From positions 2,241 through 7,268 of the forward strand of contig DKBI01000133.1 in NCBI GenBank assembly GCA_002451175.1: a stretch of 5,028 nucleotides of DNA. Direction: 5' to 3'. Source of the stretch: Betaproteobacteria bacterium UBA6904. GTDB taxonomy: Bacteria; Pseudomonadota; Gammaproteobacteria; Burkholderiales; SG8-39. The translations under genes were made by a program, and so were the position numbers. The notes below the pieces were generated by a model. That model was not told the origin of the DNA, did not search any database, and saw only the letters and a list, made by a program, of their open reading frames with translations. Below, piece by piece: positions 1 through 4,625 of the stretch. Numbering within the stretch: the first letter of the stretch is position 1; each line of letters starts with the position of its first letter.

Positions 1-614
1 GCGAGCTTGCGCTCGACGTAGGCGCGAAACAGCCGCGTCAGCTCGGCCTCCCAGTCGGCGCACCAGGGAAACTCCGCCGCGAGCGTCGCGGCGAGCGTGC
101 CCTGCGTATTCACGCGGTGCGAATAGATGGCGAGGCAGGTCTCCTTGCGCGGAAAACGCCGCGCGCGCTCCTCCTCCGGGCGGGCGAACGCCAGCTCGTG
201 GCGCAGGACGTCCATGAGATCGGCCGCATCGCCGCGGTCCAGCACCGAGAACGAGGGTTCCAGCCCGACGCGCCCGGCAAAGCGCCGGATCAGGCGGTTG
301 GCGACCGAGTGGAAGGTGCCCGCCCAGGGAAACCGTGCCTCGCGGCGCACCTCGCCGACGATGCGCCGCGCCCTGCGCGTCATCTCCTCCGCGGCGCGCC
401 GCGTGAAGGTCAGCAGCAGGATGCGCTCCGGCGAGACGCCCTCCAGCACCAGGTGGGCGACGCGATGCGCGAGCGTGTTGGTCTTGCCGGTGCCCGCGCC
501 GGCGATGATGAGCAGCGGTCCGGCACGAAACGCGCCGCCCGCGGCGCGCTCGCCGAAGCACGCCGCCTCGCGCTGCCGCACGTTCAACCGCTCGAAGGTC
601 GCCACCGGATCCAC
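1..614 (-). CDS. UvrD/Rep-family ATP-dependent DNA helicase, N-terminal fragment
   Basis: This is the N-terminal 204 codons of a superfamily 1A (UvrD/Rep/PcrA-like) 3'-5' DNA helicase; the rest lies beyond the left edge. Numbered from the GTG, the visible landmarks in order are a Q-motif-like LNVRQREA (10-17), Walker A GAGTGKT (39-45) for ATP binding, motif Ia LTFTRRAAEEM (68-78) and motif Ib GTFHS (99-103). The start of the helical 1B region, with RLFRAYVERKL, is at the cut edge. Such enzymes unwind DNA in repair or replication restart; which one this is cannot be told without motifs II-VI. The GTG at 614 was chosen because it sits just before the conserved N-terminus and no ATG is seen in frame in the gap upstream. 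No Shine-Dalgarno is visible and a GTG at 605 is an alternative. It is divergent from the small secreted-protein gene to its right. Confidence 0.88.
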   Translation of the reverse strand, partial: MDPVATFERLNVRQREAACFGERAAGGAFRAGPLLIIAGAGTGKTNTLAHRVAHLVLEGVSPERILLLTFTRRAAEEMTRRARRIVGEVRREARFPWAGTFHSVANRLIRRFAGRVGLEPSFSVLDRGDAADLMDVLRHELAFARPEEERARRFPRKETCLAIYSHRVNTQGTLAATLAAEFPWCADWEAELTRLFRAYVERKL

Positions 615-712
615 AGCGGCGACTATAGGCGAGAACTGTATGGATATCCAGCCCCGCCGGCCGCCGGTATGATGGCCGGGATGGCACTTGCCGGCGATCG
701 GGGATCACGACC
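615..712. promoter_or_regulatory. Divergent intergenic region with candidate -10 elements and a 10-bp palindrome
   Basis: This gap lies between the helicase and the small secreted-protein gene and is locally less GC-rich. On the minus strand TATAGT (627-622) ends 7 bases before the helicase GTG. On the plus strand TATGAT (668-673), a 5/6 match to the sigma-70 -10 consensus, lies about 40 bases before the GTG of the secreted protein. Neither has a good TTGACA-like -35 at normal spacing. TGGATATCCA (641-650) is a perfect palindrome between the two and could be an operator. Promoter calls here rest on hexamer resemblance only. Confidence 0.35.
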
Positions 713-1120
713 GTGAAGCGCGCGATGGCGGCGCTCGCGCTCGTGCTGCCGGTGGCGGCCGCGAGCGCCATGGACCTGCGGGAAGCCAAGGATTACGTGG
801 CGCTGGAGCACGCGCGCTGCAGCAGCTGGTTCCTCATCATGCGCGAGGTGGCGAGCCGCTCGTTTCCGCCGGGCCTGGACCGCAACATGGCCATGGCGCA
901 GCAGCAGGAACTCGCGGACATCGCCTTCAAGCGCGCCGCCGAGGCCACCACCCGGGAGCTCGCGCTGGAGCGCTCGAAGGCCGCGATGCAGGAGATGATG
1001 GATCGCATGCAGCGCAAGCTCGAGAACCTGCCGGCGATCGCCGACGACTACGCGTTTTCCTGCAAGGCGCTGATCGACGAGCCGCAGTCGCGCCTGCAGT
1101 ACTGGCTCGACCGGAAATAG
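713..1120 (+). CDS. Small secreted protein of unknown function
   Basis: This is a 135-residue protein I do not recognise. It begins with a clear Sec-type signal peptide: a basic start (MKR), a hydrophobic Ala/Leu/Val stretch to about residue 18, and an A-S-A site, so cleavage after residue 19 is likely. The mature part is about 116 residues, appears mostly alpha-helical and rich in Ala, Glu, Arg and Met, and has exactly two cysteines (36 and 117) that could form a disulfide in the periplasm. The C-terminal part (about 75-105) looks like a long amphipathic helix. The GTG at 713 is chosen because it supplies the basic n-region and has a weak GGGG motif (700-703) nine bases upstream; an ATG at 725 would leave a shorter n-region. 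It converges with the histidine phosphatase gene and nothing in the context assigns a role. Confidence 0.75.
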   Translation: MKRAMAALALVLPVAAASAMDLREAKDYVALEHARCSSWFLIMREVASRSFPPGLDRNMAMAQQQELADIAFKRAAEATTRELALERSKAAMQEMMDRMQRKLENLPAIADDYAFSCKALIDEPQSRLQYWLDRK

Positions 1121-1128
1121 GCCGCGCG

Positions 1129-1716
1129 TCAGTCCGCGGATACGGCGCCAATTGGCCGCGGCGCCCCGGTGCCGTTCAGCTCGAAGACCATGCCGCCGCC
1201 CGAGCCCGTGCCCCCGCCGGTGAATTCGCCGATCGTGAACTGGTGCGTGGCGAAGATGACCGGCGGCCCGTTCAGCGGCAGGCGCGCCACGAAGGCGCGC
1301 AGCGCGGCGATGCGGGCCTCGCGGACCTCCGCCCGGTTGTAGAACGAATTCAGCGCCGGGAGCTCCGCCACCGGACCGACGTCCAGCAGCCGCGCCGTCT
1401 CGAGACACCGGCACCACTGGCTCGAATAGACTGTCGCCCGCGCGACGCCCGCGCGGCGCAGGCGATCGCCCATGCGCCTCGCCTGCCCGCGACCTGCGTC
1501 ATCGAGGTTGCGCTGCGTGGCGCAGTCGCCGAGCGTAAAGCCAGTCGGATCGCCATTGCCCGGCGCGAGCGCATGGCGCAGCATCAGCAGCCGGCCTGGC
1601 TTGGCGAGTTCGGCCAGCGGCTCGACGCTCTGCGCGTGCAGCGCGGTCGCCGCGGCGGCGAGCGCCGCGCCGACCAGCGCGACGAGTCGACGACGTCGCC
1701 TCAGTTCAGGCGCCAT
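1129..1716 (-). CDS. Secreted histidine phosphatase family protein (RHG motif)
   Basis: This 195-residue protein belongs to the histidine phosphatase (phosphoglycerate mutase-like) superfamily, which uses a phospho-histidine intermediate. The catalytic motif LMLRHA has Arg47 and the nucleophile His48. SSQWCRCLETA (98-108) supplies the second conserved Arg (103) and a Glu, and ATHQFTI (156-162) supplies the C-terminal catalytic His158. The length fits a minimal catalytic domain without a cap insertion. The N-terminus has five consecutive arginines, an Ala-rich hydrophobic stretch and a probable signal peptidase site after A-L-H-A (about residue 28), so it should act in the periplasm. Four cysteine-type positions include C65, C102 and C104. 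The substrate is unknown. It is the last gene of the photolyase operon and its start overlaps the end of tspO by 16 bases. No Shine-Dalgarno is visible, which suggests translational coupling. The catalytic family is secure; the link to light stress is inferred from position. Confidence 0.88.
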   Translation of the reverse strand: MAPELRRRRRLVALVGAALAAAATALHAQSVEPLAELAKPGRLLMLRHALAPGNGDPTGFTLGDCATQRNLDDAGRGQARRMGDRLRRAGVARATVYSSQWCRCLETARLLDVGPVAELPALNSFYNRAEVREARIAALRAFVARLPLNGPPVIFATHQFTIGEFTGGGTGSGGGMVFELNGTGAPRPIGAVSAD

Positions 1717-2195
1717 AGGGCGAGATTCAGCGCGCTGGCGAACGCCACCCAGGCGGCGTACGGCACGAGCAGCAGCGCCGCGACGCGCTCGATGCGCCAG
1801 AAGATCACGACATTGAGCAGGATGGCCGCGAGCAGCAGCAGGATCTCCGCCAAGGCCACGCCGATCAGGCGGCCGCCGAAGAACAGCAGCGACCACGCCA
1901 GGTTGAGCGCCAGTTGCGCGGCGTAGGCGGCCATCGCCGCCCCCGCGAAACGGCGCAGCCGCCACACGCGCCAGCCGGCCACCGCGATCATGACGTAGAG
2001 CGTCGTCCAGACCGGCGCGAACACCCAGTTCGGCGGATTGAACGCGGGTTTGTGCAGCGCCTGATACCACGTTCCCACGCTGCTCGCGGTTGCCAGACCG
2101 CCCAGCGCCGAGACGCCCAGGCAGACGACGAGAAAGGCGCCCAGCCCGAGCCAATCGCCGCCGCGCGAAATTCTCGCCGGCCGATCCGCGCTCAT
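1701..2195 (-). CDS. tspO: TspO/MBR family tryptophan-rich membrane protein
   Basis: This 164-residue integral membrane protein belongs to the TspO/peripheral benzodiazepine receptor family. These five-helix proteins bind porphyrins and, in bacteria, have been linked to tetrapyrrole handling and to light- and oxygen-responsive regulation. Family hallmarks are visible: a first hydrophobic helix (about 15-38), WYQALHKPAFNPPNW (43-57) followed by VFAPVWT (58-64), QLALNLAWSLLFFG (94-107), and a C-terminal VPYAAWVAFASALNLALW (144-161). Length matches the family. The gene starts at the stop of phr. Two tandem ATGs exist (2198 and 2195); an AGGGG (2203-2199) abuts the first and lies 3 bases before the second, so the second is preferred, but a start at 2198, giving an ATGA overlap with phr, is possible. 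Placement directly after photolyase fits a light-stress role. Confidence 0.93.
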   Translation of the reverse strand: MSADRPARISRGGDWLGLGAFLVVCLGVSALGGLATASSVGTWYQALHKPAFNPPNWVFAPVWTTLYVMIAVAGWRVWRLRRFAGAAMAAYAAQLALNLAWSLLFFGGRLIGVALAEILLLLAAILLNVVIFWRIERVAALLLVPYAAWVAFASALNLALWRLN

Positions 2196-3640
2196 CATCC
2201 CCTGCCGTTTCTCGCCGCCCGATAGCGTGCGAGGGTGCGCTCCCGGGCCGCCTCGTGCCGGACGACCGGCTCGGGGTAGTCGCGCCCGACGACGCAACCC
2301 GCCGCCTGCTGCTCGAGCGGGCCGAGTTCCCAAGGTGCATGCACCGCGTCGCCCTGCACGCGGGCGAGTTCCGGCACCCAGCGCCGGATGTACTCGCCCT
2401 CCGCATCGAAGCGGCGCGACTGCGTCACGGGGTTGAAGATGCGGAACCAGGGCTGCGCGTCGCAACCGGTGGACGCGGACCATTGCCAGCCGCCGTTGTT
2501 CGCCGCCAGGTCGTAATCGAGGAGTTTCTCCGCGAAGTAGCGCTCGCCGCGCCGCCAGTCGATGCCGAGATCCTTGACGAGGAACGAGGCCGTCACCATG
2601 CGCAGCCGATTATGCATCGCCCCGGTCGCGTTGAGCTCGCGCATCGCCGCATCCACCAGCGGGTAGCCCGTGCGCCCCTCGCACCAGGCGCGAAAGCCAG
2701 CCTCGTCGTGCTCCCAGGCGAGCGCGTCGTATGCGTGGCGGAAGGCATGATCGACGACGTCCGGCCGCGCGGCGAGAATCGCGAAGTAGAACTCCCGCCA
2801 GACCAGTTCCGCGAGCCAGGTCTCGGCGCCTGCGCTGCGCCGTGCGCGCGCGAACCGCACCAGCTCGCGGATCGAGACCGTGCCGAAACGCAGGTGCACC
2901 GAAAGGCGCGACGTCGCCTCGACGGCCGGGAAGTCGCGCTGCGCGGCGTAGCCTGCGAGCCGCCCCTGGAACGCCGCCCACTGGCGCGCGCCGCTGGCCA
3001 TGCCGCCGGGCAGCGCCGGCGCGGCGCGCACGAAGCCGAGTTCCTCCAGCGACGGCATCGCCGCCCCGGCGTACGGCGCCAGGCGCGCCATCAGCGGCGC
3101 GGTCTCCTGCGGCGCGGTGTGCCGCGGCTCGAGTCTCGCCAGCCAAGCCCGCTTGTAGGGCGTGAACACCGAAAACGCGTCGCCCGAGCGCGTGCGCACC
3201 TCGTCGAGCTCGAAGATCACCTGGTCCTTGCGCGTGCGGAAATCGATCGACCGCTCGCGCAGCCGGCCGGCGATCTCGGCATCGCGCGCGATGGCCTGCG
3301 GCTCGTAGTCGCGATTGGCGTACACCGCGGCGACGCCGAGCGTCGCCGCAAGACGCGGGATCTCGTCCCGCGCCCGGCCGTGCAGGACGTGCAGCCCGCC
3401 GCCGCGCGCCTCGAGCGCCGTGCGCAGCTCGGCCACACTGTCCCAGATGAACGCCAGCCGCGGGTCGGCGCGCGAGGCGAGCGCCTCGAGGATTTCCGTA
3501 TCGAACATGAACGCGCAATGCACGCGCCCATGCGCGGCGAGCGCCGCGTGGAGCGCGGCGTGGTCGAAATCCCGCAGATCGCGGCGGAACCAGACCAGAG
3601 CGGCCGTCTCGTCGCCAGCCCGCTTGTATAGGTTGTGCAT
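2195..3640 (-). CDS. phr: Deoxyribodipyrimidine photolyase (class I CPD photolyase)
   Basis: This 481-residue flavoenzyme uses blue/near-UV light to split cyclobutane pyrimidine dimers. The N-terminal alpha/beta antenna domain starts with ALVWFRRDLRDFDH (14-27); the C-terminal helical FAD domain contains TSRLSVHLRFGTVS (243-256), LVWREFY (279-285), MHNRLRM (342-348), NNGGWQWSASTG (381-392) and FRIFNPVTQ (399-407). The electron-transfer Trp triad of E. coli PhrB (W306, W359, W382) is matched by W319, W362 and W385, and the lesion-contacting W277/W384 by W281/W387. The residue before MHNR is Ala341, where E. coli has Trp338, which is unusual. Length is typical for class I. Tandem ATGs lie at 3643 and 3640; AGGAA (3648-3644) abuts the first and lies 3 bases before the second, so 3640 is preferred. 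It heads the phr-tspO-phosphatase operon and is divergent from the LitR/CarH-type regulator, so dark repression with light induction is likely. Confidence 0.96.
   Translation of the reverse strand: MHNLYKRAGDETAALVWFRRDLRDFDHAALHAALAAHGRVHCAFMFDTEILEALASRADPRLAFIWDSVAELRTALEARGGGLHVLHGRARDEIPRLAATLGVAAVYANRDYEPQAIARDAEIAGRLRERSIDFRTRKDQVIFELDEVRTRSGDAFSVFTPYKRAWLARLEPRHTAPQETAPLMARLAPYAGAAMPSLEELGFVRAAPALPGGMASGARQWAAFQGRLAGYAAQRDFPAVEATSRLSVHLRFGTVSIRELVRFARARRSAGAETWLAELVWREFYFAILAARPDVVDHAFRHAYDALAWEHDEAGFRAWCEGRTGYPLVDAAMRELNATGAMHNRLRMVTASFLVKDLGIDWRRGERYFAEKLLDYDLAANNGGWQWSASTGCDAQPWFRIFNPVTQSRRFDAEGEYIRRWVPELARVQGDAVHAPWELGPLEQQAAGCVVGRDYPEPVVRHEAARERTLARYRAARNGRG
2199..2203 (-). promoter_or_regulatory. 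Ribosome binding site deciding the tspO start
   Basis: AGGGG on the minus strand abuts the ATG at 2198 and lies three bases before the ATG at 2195, the same geometry as at phr. The phr stop codon TGA (2197-2195) is embedded between the two ATGs, so tspO translation is probably coupled to phr. Confidence 0.5.
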
Positions 3641-3643
3641 CAT

Positions 3644-3648
3644 TTCCT
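3644..3648 (-). promoter_or_regulatory. Ribosome binding site deciding the phr start
   Basis: On the minus strand AGGAA directly abuts one ATG (3643-3641) and lies three bases before a second ATG (3640-3638). The second is the more workable start, although its spacing is still short. Confidence 0.5.
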
Positions 3649-3649
3649 G

Positions 3650-3678
3650 TTGACATGATATACCTATCTGTATAACCT
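3650..3678 (+). promoter_or_regulatory. Candidate sigma-70 promoter of the litR-methyltransferase unit
   Basis: A perfect TTGACA -35 hexamer (3650-3655) is followed either by TATAAC (3671-3676, 5/6 match, 15-base spacer) or by TAACCT (3673-3678, 3/6 match, 17-base spacer). Transcription would begin near 3683-3686, about 30 bases before the ATG of the regulator. The unusual spacing makes the exact -10 uncertain; the operator-like repeats overlap and follow it. Confidence 0.5.
3659..3674. repeat. Inverted repeat TATAC-N6-GTATA in the divergent promoter region
   Basis: Two perfect 5-bp arms (3659-3663 and 3670-3674) flank a 6-base spacer, forming a 16-bp dyad between the -35 and -10 of the rightward promoter. 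The right arm is shared with a TTGTACA-like direct repeat. It has the form of a transcription-factor site; the LitR/CarH-type regulator next door is the obvious candidate ligand. The identity of the binding protein is inferred. Confidence 0.5.
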
Positions 3679-3708
3679 TTGCACACCTTTTAGACGATTC
3701 CTTGTACA
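3668..3708 (+). repeat. TTGTACA-like direct repeats about 11 bp apart (candidate LitR/CarH operator)
   Basis: Related 7-mers occur in the same orientation: CTGTATA (3668-3674), TTGCACA (3679-3685), a degenerate TTAGACG (3690-3696) and TTGTACA (3702-3708). Start-to-start distances are 11, 11 and 12 bases, roughly one helical turn. A further TTGTATA lies at 3624-3630 inside the phr start region, 44 bases (four times 11) to the left. From memory, CarH binds head-to-tail direct repeats about one turn apart that overlap its promoter, so this arrangement fits the adjacent gene product. No alignment to known operators was possible. Confidence 0.45.
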
Positions 3709-3713
3709 ACCCC

Positions 3714-4625
3714 ATGCCGAGCACCGCCGGCGCGCACCTGCCGATCCGCACCATCTCCTCCCTGACCGGCGTAAATGCCATCACGCTGCGCGCCTGGGAG
3801 CGCCGCTACGGGCTGATCCGGCCGCAGCGCACGGCCAAAGGCCATCGCCTGTACACGCACCAGCACGTCGAGTTGATACGCCGTGTGCTCGCGCTCGTCG
3901 ACCGCGGGGTGCCCATCAGCCGCGTGAGCGCGCTCCTCGAGGCCGAGCCGGAGACGCGCCGGACGGCGCCCGACCGCGGGCCATGGTCGGACTACGTCGA
4001 GCGCATGGCGGCGGCGATCGCCCGCTTCGACGAGCCGGAGCTGGACCGCGTGTACGACGAGGCGCTCTCGGTGCATCCGATCGAGCAGGTGACGCAACAC
4101 GCCGTCCTGCCGCTGCTCGTGCGTCTCGGCGAGCGCTGGAAGAAGGTGGCCGGCGCCATCGCCGAGGAGCACTTCTTCGCGATGTATCTGCGCAGCAAGC
4201 TGGGCGCGCGCCTGCAGCACCGCATGCGCTACGCGGCCGGGCCGCGCATCGTGGCCGCCTGCGCGCCGGGCGAGCAGCACGAAATCGGCCTGCTGATCTT
4301 CGCGCTCGAAGCGCACGCCGCGGGGCTGCGCACGGTCCTGCTCGGCGCCGACACGCCGCTCGACGACATCGCCATCGCGCAGAAGCGCTCGCGCAGCGAC
4401 GCGATCGTCATCTCCTCGTCGGTCGATCCGGCGCCCGGACTGGTCGAGCGCGCGCTGCCCAAGCTGGTGCGTCAGGCAAACGTGCCGGTGTTCATCGGCG
4501 GCGCGACCGCCATGCGTCATCGGCAGGCCCTCGCCAGCGCCGGCGCCATCGTGCTCGGCAAGGAACTGGAAGACGGCGTGCGCCTCATCAAGATCACTCT
4601 CCTGCAGAAGGAATCCCGTTCATGA
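3714..4625 (+). CDS. litR: LitR/CarH-type MerR regulator with cobalamin-binding light-sensor domain
   Basis: This 303-residue regulator couples a MerR-type winged-helix DNA-binding domain (about 10-78; IRTISSLTGV, ITLRAWERRYGL, GHRLYT) to a B12-binding module. The helical cap has the Wx9EH signature (W142, E152, H153), which in CarH contacts the adenosyl group. The Rossmann part has E187-x-H189-x-x-G192, where H189 matches the cobalt-ligating His, followed by the SSSVDP (234-239) and IGG (261-263) cofactor contacts. Proteins with this set bind adenosylcobalamin, form DNA-bound tetramers in the dark and fall apart in light. An in-frame TTG at 3702 would add four residues but overlaps a palindromic TTGTACAA; ATG 3714 is preferred, though neither has a visible Shine-Dalgarno. 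It is divergent from phr and overlaps the methyltransferase gene by ATGA. Likely role: light-released repressor of both units, including its own. Confidence 0.93.
   Translation: MPSTAGAHLPIRTISSLTGVNAITLRAWERRYGLIRPQRTAKGHRLYTHQHVELIRRVLALVDRGVPISRVSALLEAEPETRRTAPDRGPWSDYVERMAAAIARFDEPELDRVYDEALSVHPIEQVTQHAVLPLLVRLGERWKKVAGAIAEEHFFAMYLRSKLGARLQHRMRYAAGPRIVAACAPGEQHEIGLLIFALEAHAAGLRTVLLGADTPLDDIAIAQKRSRSDAIVISSSVDPAPGLVERALPKLVRQANVPVFIGGATAMRHRQALASAGAIVLGKELEDGVRLIKITLLQKESRS
4606..4612 (+). promoter_or_regulatory. Ribosome binding site of the methyltransferase gene
   Basis: AGAAGGA, a good match to the anti-Shine-Dalgarno, lies inside the end of the regulator gene nine bases before the ATG at 4622. 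It supports that start and the ATGA coupling. Confidence 0.6.

Larger units (their letters stand above)
3641..3713. promoter_or_regulatory. AT-rich divergent control region between phr and the B12-dependent regulator
   Basis: This 73-base gap is much richer in A+T than its surroundings and carries all the control signals for two divergent units. For the rightward unit there is a consensus TTGACA -35 (3650-3655), with a -10 candidate TATAAC (3671-3676) at a short 15-base spacing or TAACCT (3673-3678) at 17. For phr on the minus strand the -10 candidates are TATACA (3674-3669), giving a leader near 22 bases, and TATCAT (3660-3655); no strong -35 is seen for either. The two promoters would overlap, so one bound repressor could block both. 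Confidence 0.6.

Noticed and set aside
1122..1139. Short GC-rich inverted repeat CCGCG-N8-CGCGG at the convergent junction
   Set aside because: Five-base stem, eight-base loop and no T-tract; it could aid bidirectional termination but chance is likely at this GC content.
688..1926. Plus-strand open frame of 412 codons spanning the secreted-protein, phosphatase and tspO genes
   Set aside because: It crosses three well-supported genes in other frames and shows no domain or signal; it is a GC-driven shadow.
1129..2406. A 425-codon reading of the phosphatase frame, suggesting a fusion
   Set aside because: Everything upstream of the ATG at 1716 is out-of-frame tspO and phr sequence; the phosphatase has its own signal peptide starting there.
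2090..3631. Long plus-strand open frame of 513 codons opposite phr
   Set aside because: It is the antisense shadow of the photolyase gene in high-GC DNA; it is Arg/Pro/Ala-rich with no recognisable domain, while the other strand encodes a full photolyase.
3641..3784. N-terminal extension of phr to 3784
   Set aside because: It would run through the divergent promoter and into the regulator gene; class I photolyase length and the ribosome site support 3640.
3690..4520. Minus-strand open frame of 276 codons opposite the LitR/CarH-type gene
   Set aside because: His/Arg-rich antisense shadow with no domain; the plus strand has complete MerR and B12-binding signatures.
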